From Sialis fuliginosa (taxonomy: Eukaryota > Arthropoda > Insecta > Megaloptera > Sialidae): a stretch of DNA of 64,000 nt. The notes beneath the pieces were generated by a model that ran no database searches, was not told the origin of the DNA, and was given only the letters and a program-made list of their open reading frames with translations. The DNA is taken from contig OY540820.1 of assembly GCA_961205875.1 (NCBI GenBank), positions 5,270,001 through 5,334,000 of the forward strand, written 5' to 3'. The translations under genes were made by a program, and so were the position numbers. This document shows positions 33,312 through 44,571 of this stretch, in pieces; positions within the stretch are counted from its first letter, which is position 1; each line of letters starts with the position of its first letter.

Positions 33312-33832
33312 TAAGCTAAAGGAGCCAGTTATGGTCGCTATAAGAGCAAGTTTTCAGTTTTTTTGGATTAATAGGTTTGTTTTTTTGTAATTCTCATGAA
33401 CTCATGTTACTAATAAAACAAGTAACTCTATATTTAATCAATTTAATTACCAAAGTCCACAAATATAGATTGTTTTTTTTTAATTATAGCTTTTTATTTT
33501 GTTCATGTTTTTTCTCCAGTAATGGCAAAGGTAAAACCAGTAATGAGCACGTAGTGATAGACACTTGCTAATGATTACAAAATGATAAGTACTACGACAC
33601 GAAAAAAATATAAAAGAAAGAATCGTCTTTAATTATTAATTATATTTTATTTAATAATTAGATAAATGTCCACCATTTTGACACCTATTGGCCGATTGTC
33701 ATCAAATCACGCTGTAAGACAGTTAAATTTATATATATATATAGATTAATATTCAGAAATGGTAGTAATCAAATATCAACAAATATTTCTAATTCAATAC
33801 ATTTAATTAAAAATTTGCCATTACTGGGGTAA
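33312..33832 (-). mobile_element. Family B MITE, copy B4, one end lost
   Basis: The near end is decayed (AAGCTAAAGGAGCCAG), and the far end stops at GCCATTACTGGGGT without the closing terminal repeat. The middle follows the family, including GGCCGATTGTCATCAAATC. Confidence 0.75.
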
Positions 33833-35009
33833 TTGCTATATTTTATATATTTCTAATGTTTAATTTTCTTACTTACTTCGTCTAGTGCCATATATATATA
33901 TTTAATTATACAGATTATAGGCAATAACTTTATCAATCATCAAATTAATTAAGATATTGATAGATAAAAGAGGGTAATATTCAAAACTATGTAACACCAA
34001 CCATGCGAAATAAATAGATAAGAATACATTTAAGGACTAAGATCTCACTTCAAAGCTTGCTTTGGGTGTGCAATTTACAAAGACGGACAGAGCGAAACTA
34101 TAAAAGTTCTTTGTTTTCTTCGAAACCCTAATGAATAAAAGTTTAATTTGAAAAAATCAATTAAAATAGAGATTTCAATCTTAATTAATTTATTAATTGT
34201 ACGACTATTTTTACCATAGTTATGTAATTACATTTATAGTATAGGAATTCCGGTACACCTCTAGTTATATAGAGAATTTTGAATATTGCCGATTTCTTCC
34301 CTAGAAATAATTAGCTCGCTTATATAATGTGACGAGATTGTAGATTATATAATACATACAAATGTTTAATATAAACTAGTTAAATATAACCTGTAATTGT
34401 ATAGAATATTTAGTTATTTAAAATATTTTAATCTTGCTATCTCATAATCAGATTATTAACATTCAATATTTCATCTCATGCTAAATGAAACACAGTAAAT
34501 TCATATGTAATTGATATTTGGCGTCTATATCCCCTTTTTACTGACACAATATAAACACAATGAAACCCTATTATCATGCTTTTAAATGAAAATTAGTAAT
34601 TCAACGTACATATTAAAACACAAAGAAAACAAAATTGGGTACAGAGTGAGAGGCACAAAGATAGTGGACTTGGGATAAGAGAAAACAACACAAACCCTAA
34701 ACATTGCTACTACAAAACAAACAACCCTATATACTACATATACTTATATATATATAGGTATATATGTACATACATATACGTACAGGAAGTCTAATATAAG
34801 GAAAAACCGTATGTTGATAGGTACACAAACCTACCACCGATTTACATCAATTTGATCTGAATGAAAGGTATATATTACAAAGCGGCGCTGCTCAAAATTT
34901 AATTATTTTTATAATTTTATTATTTATCTTACTAAAGTATCTCTCTGTTTGTTTGTTACCTTTTCACAGCTAAACCCGCTCAATCGATATTGATGAAATT
35001 TGGTAGGAT
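33833..35009. other. No gene; short family fragments
   Basis: AT-rich. AAGACGGACAGAGCGAAAC at about 34080 resembles family L's tail. From 34925 to 35009, GTTTGTTACCTTTTCACAGC and TTGATGAAATTTGGTAGG form the left part of a repeat whose right part (AGCTTGCATCCTGACGAAGG) resumes at 36014. The 1.0 kb element below split it. Confidence 0.45.
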
Positions 35010-36010
35010 CACGCAGAGAAAAAACATGGTTGAGACAATAATGTTTTGAGAGCATAATAATATGATTGTAATCTTTATTGCAGGAATCATAATTATAACC
35101 ATTTAATGATAACTTCTCTTTTGTGACAACCATACACTATTAGTGTCGAGAACATAATATGTTTGATGCAACCATATTGTTTCGTTGACGAGAACATAAT
35201 ATTTTGGATGCAACCATGTTGTTTTATTGTCGAGAACATAATATGTTGAATGCAACCATCTTGTTTAGAGGACGATAACATAATATGTTGAATACAACAA
35301 CTATGTTGTTTCGATTCATTTTTTTATTTGTTATTAATAAAGTTCTGCCTCCGTATTTAAAGTAGATTGACACAAAACAAAGCTGTTTTTAGACAAACTC
35401 ATAACAAAAATATTATTCACTCACTTTAGGTGTAATATGCAGTATTTAAAACACTTTGCATATATCTTTCACTTTACAAACTTTACTGTAGGAAAAATTT
35501 ACCAACGTACTTAATTAATAGAATATAAAATAAAAACTGAAAAAAAATGAAAGAATTCCGCCTCTATAAACTCACACTGCACATGACCACGTTACACTTA
35601 AAAAATAACTTTGAACATATTACTTGGTATAGTGATTATACCTAATGGTTGTTCCAATCATATTTATATTACGTCAACTATAGGGTATCGTATAAAAATC
35701 AAAACAAACTATTGTTTATCAAGGAAATCATTGTTGTAAAGCAAATGATTACTGGAATCATAAATGTCAAATTAATATTATGTTACCAAAATCATACTTT
35801 TTTTGCAGCAACTTAAATTTCTGGTGATAATGTAACATAGTTCTTACAAAAAGGAAATGTTTTCTATAATAATTTAATTTTTACGGTAATCATTCTGAAA
35901 AATATGAAATTATTTTAAGTATTAACTATTTTCATAGTAACCAATATATTATACATACAAAAAAGTTATGTTGCTGCGATCATGTCACAACCATGTTTTT
36001 TCTCTGCGTG
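35010..36010. mobile_element. 1001-bp inverted-repeat element with 42-bp subterminal array
   Basis: Ends CACGCAGAGAAAAAACATGG and its complement are inverted repeats of 27 bp with one mismatch. It interrupts a repeat present on both sides (34925-35009 and 36011 onward). The only duplication visible is AT. Near the left end lies an array of 42-bp units (35126-35305). No coding, and the superfamily is not recognised. Confidence 0.78.
35126..35305. repeat. 42-bp subterminal tandem repeats
   Basis: CAACCAT starts a unit at 35126, 35168, 35210 and 35252, with a decayed one at about 35294. Units read GCAACCATGTTGTTTT then GAGAACATAATATG. The CAACCATGTT core also occurs in the terminal repeats, so these may be extra transposase-binding sites. 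A 62-codon minus-strand frame here is just the repeat translated. Confidence 0.8.
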
Positions 36011-36111
36011 ATGATAGCTTGCATCCTGACGAAGGGAATAGGCTACTATGTATTCCGAAAATTATATTACAAATTTATAAGATGAAACAAATGTGTATGA
36101 GATGTTTGTAT

Positions 36112-37110
36112 TAGAGATCAGTTCGGGCCGGGCCGGCCCGATCCGATCCGAATTTCGCATCGGATCGAACCGGGCTTAATTTTTGTTTGTAATGTTCGGG
36201 ACCGGATCGGATCGGACCTTAGTATAAACCAGACCGGGCCGGGTCGGACCTTACCTTAAAATAAATCGGACCGGGCCGAGTCGGACCTAAAGAATAAATA
36301 AATATATTATTTCTTCAAAACAAAACTTTTACTTATAATTACTTTTATTATTATTTTATATATTATTAACAAAATTATAATTTATAATAATCGTTTAAAA
36401 AAATAAGGGCGTCCACTGTCTCTGGGTTCAGACGTGTCCTCCTTTCTTCGACCGTCCTCCCGGCAGTACTGAAAACCCTCTCACTGGAAGCACTCGATGC
36501 CGGAATGCTAAAATCTTTTTCGCCAATCGGGAAAACGGTGGATAAATACCTTTTCTTGCATTCCACCATTGCAAGATGTCATCATCATGGGTAATGAATT
36601 GATACCTTAACATTCAAATAATATGTAGTATTACTAATTATCCTAATATCTTAGTAATTGAAATAAAATATTATTTTATGTTATTATGCATTTAGCTATA
36701 GTCCTCAGTACGTCGACAATGTTATTAATTTATTACCATAATTCTGAAACTTTGTGAGTGGCTTCTTTTTGATAAGTCTTCCAACTTTTTTATTTGCGAA
36801 AATTCTTAAAAATGGAGCATTTTCGAGCAAAATGGACTAGATTGTAGAAATAATTTTCTTAGATCAGTTCGAGTCGGGCCGGCCCGGATCGGCCCAAAAT
36901 ACTCGGTCCGAAATTCGGATCGGATCGGCCCGGGCTTAATTTTTGTTTGTAATGTTCGGACCGGATCGGATCGGACCTTAGTATAAATCAGACCGGGTCG
37001 GATCAGACCTTAATATATAAAATTGTATAAATCGGACCGGATCGGACCGGGACGAAAAAAAAAATTCGGGTCGGATCGGGCCACTTTTTTAAGGTCCGAT
37101 CTGATCTCTA
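36112..37110 (-). mobile_element. hAT element, 999 bp, with coding remnant
   Basis: Ends TAGAGATCAG and CTGATCTCTA are exact inverted repeats. Flanks GTTTGTAT (36104-36111) and ATTTGTAT (37111-37118) differ at one base, an 8-bp hAT duplication. The terminal ~200 bp on both sides is rich in GGATCGGACCGG, and a third such block (36860 onward) sits in direct orientation to the left end. A family H segment lies at 36702-36830. A transposase C-terminal remnant is on the minus strand. Confidence 0.85.
36375..36613 (-). pseudogene. hAT transposase C-terminal (hATC) remnant
   Basis: One frame (from 36613) gives ILQWWNARKGIYPPFSRLAK, and a second frame (from about 36506) gives IPASSASSERVFSTAGRTVE followed by RRTRLNPETVDALIFLND. 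Together these are the hATC dimerisation domain found at the end of hAT transposases, including the diagnostic SSERVFS. The two parts are out of frame by one base, consistent with a single-base loss near 36506. The DDE domain and zinc finger are absent, so the product would not transpose. Confidence 0.88.
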
Positions 37111-37216
37111 ATTTGTATACACGTGCGACCTATTTTATCGACTATAATAGAAATCTGTATTACCTAATCTTCTACTTATTGGTCTCCGCTGGTGACAGCT
37201 TATACCTAACCAAGGT

Positions 37217-37393
37217 CAGTGGCGTAGCGAGGGTGGGGGGCAAGGGGGTCTATCATGCCCCGGGCGCTACTCGCAAAGGGGCGCCAAATGGCCCCAAAGA
37301 CGACGATATTCTATATCTTATATTACTTTATGTTTTCAGGGGCGCCAAAAAGGTTTCGTGCCCCGGGTTCCAATTATGCTCGCTACGGCACTG
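37217..37393. mobile_element. hAT MITE, 177 bp, perfect 8-bp duplication
   Basis: Ends CAGTGGCGTAGCGAG and CTCGCTACGGCACTG are near-perfect inverted repeats. ACCAAGGT flanks both sides (37209-37216, 37394-37401). The inside is GC-rich with two GGGGCGCCA and two GCCCCGGG segments. The 123-codon frame across it is not a gene. Confidence 0.9.
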
Positions 37394-37540
37394 ACCAAGG
37401 TATGTCAAGTACAAGGTAACCTCAGTAGCTCGACGTGAGAGAGGGAAATATCATCTGAGAAGGGGAAAATACGTTATCTGGGGTGCCCAAGCTGATTGGT
37501 TAAAAGTTACTGAGGCAACCTAAAAAAAGTTTTTTATATA

Positions 37541-38115
37541 AGGTAAAGGCACCAGTTATGGTCGCTATAAGAGCAAGTTTTCGTTTGTTTTTTTTTATTA
37601 ATAGGCTTGTTTTTTGTAATTCTCATGAACTCATATTACTAATAAAACAACTAACTCTTTATTTAATCAATATAATTACCAAAGTCACCAAATATAGTTT
37701 ATTTTTTAAATTATAACTTTTTATTTTGTTAATGTTTTTTCTCTTGTAATGGATAAAGTAAAACCAGTAATGAGCTCGCAGTGATGGACACTTGCTAATG
37801 ATTACAAAATGATAAGTACTACGACACAAAAGATACAAAAGAAAGAATCGTCAAATTTGAAACAATGTAAAGCAGCTGCTATGATAATATAATAGTTGAT
37901 AAAAAAATTATACTAATAATTAGTTTAAATATCCACCATTTTGACACCTATTGGCCGATTGTCATCAAATCACGCTGTAAGACAGTTAAATCTATATATA
38001 TAGATTAATATTCAGAAATGGTAGTAATCAAATATCAACACATATTTCTAATTCAATACATTTAATTAAAAATTTGCCATTACTGGGGTCCTTACCAAGA
38101 CTGGTGCCACTACCT
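37541..38115 (-). mobile_element. Family B MITE, complete copy B5 (575 bp)
   Basis: Both ends present: AGGTAAAGGCACCAGTTATG and AGACTGGTGCCACTACCT, between TA dinucleotides (37539-37540, 38116-38117). This is a good reference for the family. No coding. The shared phrase GTCATCAAATCACGCTG makes a recurrent short open frame in several copies. Confidence 0.88.
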
Positions 38116-38117
38116 TA

Positions 38118-39089
38118 CTTTATTATGAACATAATAAGTAATGAAATAATAACTTTTTTTTCATGATTCATATGATCTGAAAGCTCAAACTCATATATTT
38201 ATTCTTAAAAACTAGAATCACTTGCAGAAAAACAACAAATACATGTTATATGTTTTCGTTCTCCCCTATGTACATTATTGTAAATAATATAAAGTATTTG
38301 TCAAAACGTTAGATAAAGGAATGTGCGACGCAGATTGTTTATTCTGGTCTTAAAAAATTGCCAGCTCGCACTTAAGAATTGTATTGTTACTCGATATGGT
38401 TAAAATCAAAAACGAAAAGCTTCAAGAGTGACCACTCTTCTTTTGTCACTTATTTTCCTGACTTTTCCAGGTAAATTTCTACGTGTTTTCTGTTGCTTTT
38501 TTCAGCATAGTAAACAAGTTATTGAGAAAAAACAAAAAAATCAGAAAACTTTTAATGGACTGAATGTCTTGAAAACAAAACAAAAATGGGTAGAACATAA
38601 GTTATATATAAATATATTATTATCTACAACTTTTATTTAAATTTTTTAAGTTTACAATATACAAAAATTTAAATAAATAAAATAATAAAATAATCGACCA
38701 ACTCATTATTACATCTGCTTATTTAAAAAAATATTGTTTACCACTGCTTTAAGTAATTTTATACATCCTCAATTGTACCCTGGTTATATAAATGAAGGGT
38801 AGGGTAGCGGACAACGTGTAAATGAGAGGTGACCTGAAACTTGTGATATAACAGTAGGAATTGAATTGAAAATTGATAATTTAATTATATCTGATTTATT
38901 AGGGTTTAAATATTCAAACTTATGTGATTAGTCCAAATATTCACTCCAGGTGGAGATATTTTAATAATTTTTAATTTAACAATAAAAAATAATATATATT
39001 AAACAACTGAGTGTAGGTTTATTACCTCATTGTAGAAAAATATTCATTACTTTACATTATATGTACTTATATATTAATTTTGTTAAATA
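38118..39089. other. No feature seen
   Basis: AT-rich. A 70-codon plus-strand frame (38428-38640) is Lys/Phe-rich with no recognisable content. Confidence 0.35.
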
Positions 39090-39091
39090 TA

Positions 39092-39780
39092 AGGTACTGG
39101 CACCAGTCTTGGATATGACTCCAGTAATGGTTATTATTAAATGTAATGAATTAGAAATATTTGTTGATATTTGATTACTACCATTTATGAATATTAATAT
39201 ATATACATTTAACTGTCTTACAGAGTGATTTAATTACAATCAGCCAATAGATGTCAAAACGGTGGACATTTAAACTATATTATAATTTATTTATTAATTA
39301 TTATATTGTCATAGCAACTGCTTTACATTGTTTCAAATTTGACGATTCTTTCTTTTGTGTCGTAGTACTTATCATTTTGTAATCATTAGCAAGTGACCAT
39401 CATTGTGTGCTCATTACTGGTTTTACTTTATCCATTACTGGAGAAAAACCATAAACAAAGCAAAAGGCTTTAATTTAAAAAACAAACTATATTTGCGGAC
39501 TTTGGTAATTAAATTGATTAAATAAAAAGTTATACAAGTCTTAAGGCTTCCGCGGTGATCTTGATATGGTTCTTGGCTTATGATTGTAAGCCGCGTCAGT
39601 TTGGTCGTGTTATCGGCCAACGTTTCGTCACACATTGCAGTGGACATCTTCAGGGCTTTTCTAAATAAAGAGTTACTTGTTTTATTAGTAACATGAGTTC
39701 ATGAGAATTACAAAAACAATAAACAATAACAAAAACAGTAAACCTTGCTCTTATATCTGCCATAACTGTTGCCAGTACCT
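39092..39780 (+). mobile_element. Family B MITE, complete copy B6 with insertion
   Basis: Ends AGGTACTGGCACCAGTC and GTTGCCAGTACCT between TA dinucleotides. It is lengthened by a 129-bp family D insertion and its 14-bp duplication at 39519-39675. Confidence 0.87.
39533..39661 (-). repeat. Family D retroposon-like insertion, copy D3
   Basis: 129 bp flanked by TAAATAAAAAGTTA (39519-39532) and TAAATAAAGAGTTA (39662-39675), one mismatch. Uninterrupted family B copies have this 14-mer once, so the duplication is real. It carries CCTGAAGATGTCC and GACGAAACGTTGG on the minus strand. Confidence 0.85.
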
Positions 39781-39782
39781 TA

Positions 39783-40173
39783 TAAGCCTTCAAAAGGTGA
39801 CATATTTTCTTTGCCGTGGTCCCGAGCTTACCAGTTACTGTTGTGAGCCAACCATGCACCCTTTGTTATTTTGTACAGGGGAGACTCTGGGCCAGCCTTG
39901 GTTCTATAATGGACGCCAAGCCTTGGCCGAGTCTTGAACGAAGTTATCATTTATATTTTGGCCCAGTGTTGCGTACCAGGCTTGGGCCAGAGTTGGCTAA
40001 CATTGGCCTCTTTGTAATTTTCTACATGGGAGGTTTTTACTTACCATGTATGCACCTATCTGTCAAAAACTCCAAGAAAGCTGTCATATATCATTGATAC
40101 GTCATTTAAAAGTGCTTGCTAACTAGCAAATTTTGTTAGATTAAATTACCGGAAATACGACTTTTAATATATA
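39783..40173. other. CTTGG/GGCC-rich stretch, no gene
   Basis: From 39880 to 40010, variants of TTGGGCCAGAGTTGGC and GGCCAGCCTTGG recur. It looks like a decayed short repeat. Overlapping frames on the plus strand have no recognisable product. Confidence 0.4.
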
Positions 40174-40559
40174 CAGTGTATTCCAAGTTGATTAAGACAT
40201 AGAAAATTTAACATGGAGGCAATTAGAAGTGTTGTAGTAACCTTTGGTCAAATTTAACAATGTGTTATTGGTGCATTTTGAAATACCGCCACAAAATTTA
40301 ATAAAATTGTAATTAGTATTTTGTTTTCAAATTTATATCTGCCAAAAAATATTATTATAATTTTATCTAGGATGCTTAAATTAATGAAATTAAAGTTGAG
40401 AACAAAATACTGTTGATTAATTTAAAATTTATCTGTTAGTTTCGAGGCGGCATTTCAAAATGTACCAATCACACATCGTTTTTGACTAAAGGTTACTACA
40501 ACATTTCTAATTGTCCCCATGTTAAATTTCCTATGTCTTAATCAACTTGGAATACACTG
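40174..40559. mobile_element. Palindromic MITE, 386 bp
   Basis: The left arm from CAGTGTATTCCAAGTTGATT is mirrored by the right arm ending AATCAACTTGGAATACACTG. The arms extend about 130 bp each, including GGTTACTACAACA/TGTTGTAGTAACC. Flanks are TATA on both sides. No coding. Confidence 0.82.
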
Positions 40560-41195
40560 TATATATTAACGAAAATAACATGAGTTATCATAAAAATGCT
40601 ATTTATTTTCGCGGAAAAATATTATACGTGCTAGTTTTTGTGGTGACAATTCAAAATGCTAGGTTTCTTGGTTAAAAAGGTTTAGTTTTCGTAAGAAGCG
40701 TCGATATCTAATAATTGAATGCTTTGGAAAGTATGAGTTAAAATAACTAGAGACAATCGCAGTCACCTATGTCAAGAGTTCACAGGTCACCGCACGCCCT
40801 CTATCGCTAGCTGCAGGTGACGATCTGTCAATATACCCCCTACTCTCTCTATCTCACTCGTTCTATCTGACATACCTGTTCACTCTTGCAATTAAGCTTA
40901 CCAACTAGCTATGATATTACATATTATACACGTACACACTCGATTACTTCTTAGCGATGTGGCTTAATATAATCATATATTAATTGATATACTGGATCAA
41001 TCTTAGAGAGTGTATATTGCGTTAATATAACCTTTCTCGCCCTTATCATATGTCATGCAGCTGGATATATATAAACCTGATTAACACATATTATGTGTGT
41101 ACACTAATTAATTTGTTTATTAATTAATGTTATCTTTTAATATATATTGAGTTGTCTCTAAAGGTGCAGTAGTTTCAAACATACGGCTCGCGGTC
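40560..41195. other. No gene seen
   Basis: AT-rich with a C/T-rich patch (CCCCCTACTCTCTCTATCTC, about 40833). TAGAGACAATC at 40748 and TTGTCTCTA at 41152 could be a decayed inverted-repeat pair, but no duplication was seen. Confidence 0.35.
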
Positions 41196-41390
41196 GAAAG
41201 CTGGGCCCGCGCGGCTTCGCTCGAGTTCACTACGGAATTATTGTTTAGGATTTTTTTAAATAAAGTTGAATTAAGTACAAACACGATTAGTTGTTAGTTG
41301 ATAGTTGTTATTGTAATAAAAACCAAACAACACTTAAATTACCTATCTCACAAAAACGAATCAAAACAAAAAGTAAACATAACACAAGTC
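41196..41390 (-). mobile_element. Helitron 3' region, copy 3
   Basis: Inverted relative to 22700-22932. It shares CGGAATTATTGTTTAGGAT and a hairpin of the form CGCGCGG...CTTCGCTCG. The final CT of CTAG is lost (AGCTGGGCCC). The TTACCTA...AACAAAAACG part also matches. Non-coding. Confidence 0.72.
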
Positions 41391-41639
41391 CACACAAAAA
41401 AACCATCATAGGTCTAAAAAAAAAGTGGTCTGTGCTGGGATACAGACCCAACTTTTCTTTTGTATTTTTTCCCGCTGAACACGAATCCATCGTCATAATT
41501 AGGGGTTGATGAACAAAATCACGAGAAAACCCAAAAAAAAAACGATAAAAACCATCATAGGTCTAAAAAAAAGTGGTGTGTGCTGGTGTACAGACCCAAC
41601 TTTTCGAAAAAAAAGATTTTCAGGGGTAGGCAAAAAATA

Positions 41640-41905
41640 TTTTTTTTTTATACCAAGGCATGTGCCATTATTACCATGTCAAAATGTATAATCAAACCAG
41701 TGGAATTTGACCCTATACCTTATTTTTTTCTAACTTAATAATGACGCCTGCAGGGGGCTCTAAAACAAATCCAAGAGAAAAGGTTATACCGTCGCGTGTG
41801 GAGTGTCAAAATGTAGATCTCAATCTGTAGAATTAGGCCTCCAAGCAGTAATTTATTTTGCCCCTCCCCCCTCTTGCTCAGTAACTACTAGCTCAAAAAA
41901 TTTAA
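41640..41905 (-). repeat. Family E repeat, inverted copy
   Basis: The complement of family E text: ACCAAGGCATGTGCC, GACGCCTGCAGGGGG and TTTATTTTGCCCCTCCC. More diverged than the units at 24860-25430. Confidence 0.55.
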
Positions 41906-42922
41906 AAATAATTTGGTAACGAGACTTTATAATGTGTTATTTTTGAATAAATCTTCTTTTGCTCACTGAAAATTTTGTCTTTTTCCACAAAAAAATTTTG
42001 TGACTCGCAGACTCTGAGACTGAATTTAGTCGCCCGTGTGGGAATATTTTAGTTTCTGTCGCACGTTTATTACTAGTACCACTATGTTTCTCTTTGTTGA
42101 TAGTGACAAAAACAATAATTGTGTAAACATCAAAGAAAGTATAAAGACAAAGCGAAATATTTTGTAGCTAGCTGGAATTTTAGTCGCGTCAGTGTAAACA
42201 CCCGATCAACAATTGGTTTTGTTTCATATCTACGGATAAACACTACAAATTGTTTCTTATCAATAATATTTCTTTGAGAGCTGAATAAAATCCAGACAAT
42301 AAACACATAATTATATACAGGATGATTCAGCACTGTCGTGCCAAACTTGAACAGTAAATTGAGAAAAATATTTTAAGCAAAAAATATTATACGAACATGT
42401 GTCCGGAAAATTTTCATGAGGGGGCTACAGCCCTCCAAAGATTTAACCCAAAATTAGTTTTTATTTAATATCTTGAGAACCCATTGTGCTACAGTTATGA
42501 AATTTGTTACAGGGTTTAGTATTAATCAATTTAGACCAGGGCTGTATGGAGGCATTGGACCCATTGATTTGTATTTAGTTTTTTTTGTTCTTTAAATTTT
42601 TTCCCGTGTTTGTTAGATTATATGACAGAAAATACACAAAAATACACTTTATTCATTTATTATAGGATAAACTGTTTACGAGAAATATCGATGCAAAAGA
42701 AAGCATGCAGAATTTTACTTAATACGGATGCTTCAAATTACAAAAAATAAATTTATATTCTTGTTCTATGATTAAAGATAAGAAAAAAGTTCATGTAAAT
42801 ATAACTCCTAATATGTATCTTTTCAAATTTAATTCTTTATTAATAGGTATATTTCTGAATTTTTATTTTAAAATATCAATATTTTGCATTATATTTATTG
42901 TATTTAATTGTTACTTATTATA
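41906..42922. other. No gene seen
   Basis: AT-rich. ATACAGGATGATTCAGCAC at 42315 looks like a repeat boundary. Nothing else recognised. Confidence 0.35.
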
Positions 42923-43022
42923 TTTTAGCCTGACGATGATTCTGTGAATCGAAAGCTTGCGTTTTCCTCTTCTTTAATAAATTTTGACGTTTAAACAAAC
43001 AAGTTTGTTTTTATTTTTTTTA
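42923..43022 (+). repeat. Retroelement 3'-end module, copy 2
   Basis: Nearly identical to 2595-2690: CCTGACGATGATTCTGTGAA, CGAAAGCTTGCG and AACAAGTTTGTTTTTATTTT. Sequence upstream differs between copies. Confidence 0.55.
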
Positions 43023-43060
43023 TCTTCTTAGATCTATAGCCAGTTCTATTACTGTTACAC

Positions 43061-44328
43061 TAGGGCATACAAAAACCCGAAAAATTTACAAAATCCGGTT
43101 TTCGGTTTTTCATAAAGTGAAAAACCGGTTAACCGGTTTTTAGTTGGGTTTTTCAATTAAGTTTAAAAAATGTTTTAAACTATTTAAATAAAATAATAAA
43201 TTAATATTAAAAAAATAAAACTTATTTAACTGTACCTTTTCAAGTTCAAATTGAGACTATTCAATTTTAAATTGGGAATAATCAATTTAAAAATTAAGAC
43301 TATTCATTTTCAAACTGTAAATAATCAATTTCAAATTGAGATTTATCAATTTCAAATTGGGAACTATTAATTAGTAAAGTTAGTTTAAAAGTGATCTATA
43401 GGTGAAGACAGTAAATATGACTCAAACTGAGTTTCGATTACAGTAGCTAAAAAATATTGTACGAGAAAATGTCACGAAAATTATTGTTAATTATATCCGA
43501 TATGTCACTCATGATATATAATATGTATGATACATTAATTATGATTTGTTAATTTGGACAATAGTAAATAATTGAGGGCCTGATTTTAAATAAAATTAAG
43601 AAATTAATTTTTTTAAATATATGTTAACTTAATTAATTAATATTCGTAACAATAATAAGTTAAATAATAATTGAAACAGTGGCCCCTATATGAATTCGTT
43701 GGGGGGGGGAGGCAAGGCTCTAGCCTAAAAATAAAAGCCAATGAATGGTATATTTACGTATTTAAATTATTAATTGAATGGACGAAAAAAAGCCTGACCA
43801 AGAAAAAAATTCTTATGGGGTCCGCCAACAATTCCAATCTGGGGGTTCGTGATAGTATGTGGAGGCCATAATTGCAGCTATAGCAAATATATTTTGTATT
43901 ATAATACATTATATTATATTGAAATAAATTATTTATTTATTTTCATCTCAAATGTGGAATTTACAATTTCCAATCTGAAATTGATTAGTCTAAATTTGAA
44001 TTTGAAATGGTATAATCTCCTTTATTAACATATTATTATACACTTCATGAATAACCCTCAAATTCCATTTACTCCGCTATAATATTTTTATTTACACATT
44101 GTGCGTTAGTTTATAGATGTCACCCTTTTTTAATTTAAATAAATTCACAACATAAATACTTCATGAATAACAGTAAAAAAAATAAAATTATTTGTCATTT
44201 AGAGAAACAAGAAAATATATATATAATTGACTTTCGGTTTTTCGGGAAAAACCCGGTTTTACGGTTTTGGTAAATTTTAACAAAAAACCGGTTAACCGGC
44301 TTCGGTTAAAACCGGTTTGTATGCCCTA
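43061..44328. mobile_element. hAT-like element, 1.27 kb, CCGG-rich ends
   Basis: Ends TAGGGCATACAAA and TTTGTATGCCCTA are inverted repeats. Inside each is a block of AAAACCGGTTAACCGG. Next to the left end, about 43236-43375 holds five degenerate units like AATCAATTTCAAATTGGGA. Inverted relatives occur near the right end (about 43950-44015). No 8-bp duplication is clear and there is no transposase. Confidence 0.68.
43236..43375. repeat. Degenerate ~26-bp subterminal repeats
   Basis: Units vary around ATCAATTTCAAATTGAGA, four to five in a row, inside the left end of the 1.27 kb element. Confidence 0.6.
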
Positions 44329-44571
44329 TTACCTACTTTACAACTTAACTAAAATTCGATACTTAAAATGGTTATTTGTTTGTTGATAAGGATGAATTTT
44401 TGGAGGTATACTTATATTAACTTTTAGTATGACCTTTAATCATATTTATGTTTTGTAATTTGAAGCAGACGTACTATTATGGGAACTATGTGGGTACCAA
44501 ATAAATTTTATCGCACTCCGAATTTGTTCCAAAAACAGGACAATTTTTCCCTTCATTGCCTGTACTATACA

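Noticed and set aside
35093..35281. 62-codon minus-strand frame with a repeated peptide
   Set aside because: The peptide repeat is the 42-bp tandem array translated; 42 is a multiple of three, so one frame stays open by chance.
35126..35305. CRISPR-like array
   Set aside because: Units are contiguous and diverged with no separate spacers, and the setting is a eukaryotic transposon.
37023..37394. 123-codon plus-strand frame
   Set aside because: It crosses the end of one hAT element and all of another MITE.
40748..41160. TAGAGACAATC / TTGTCTCTA as a hAT element
   Set aside because: The inverted ends are only about 9 bp and the flanking octamers do not match.
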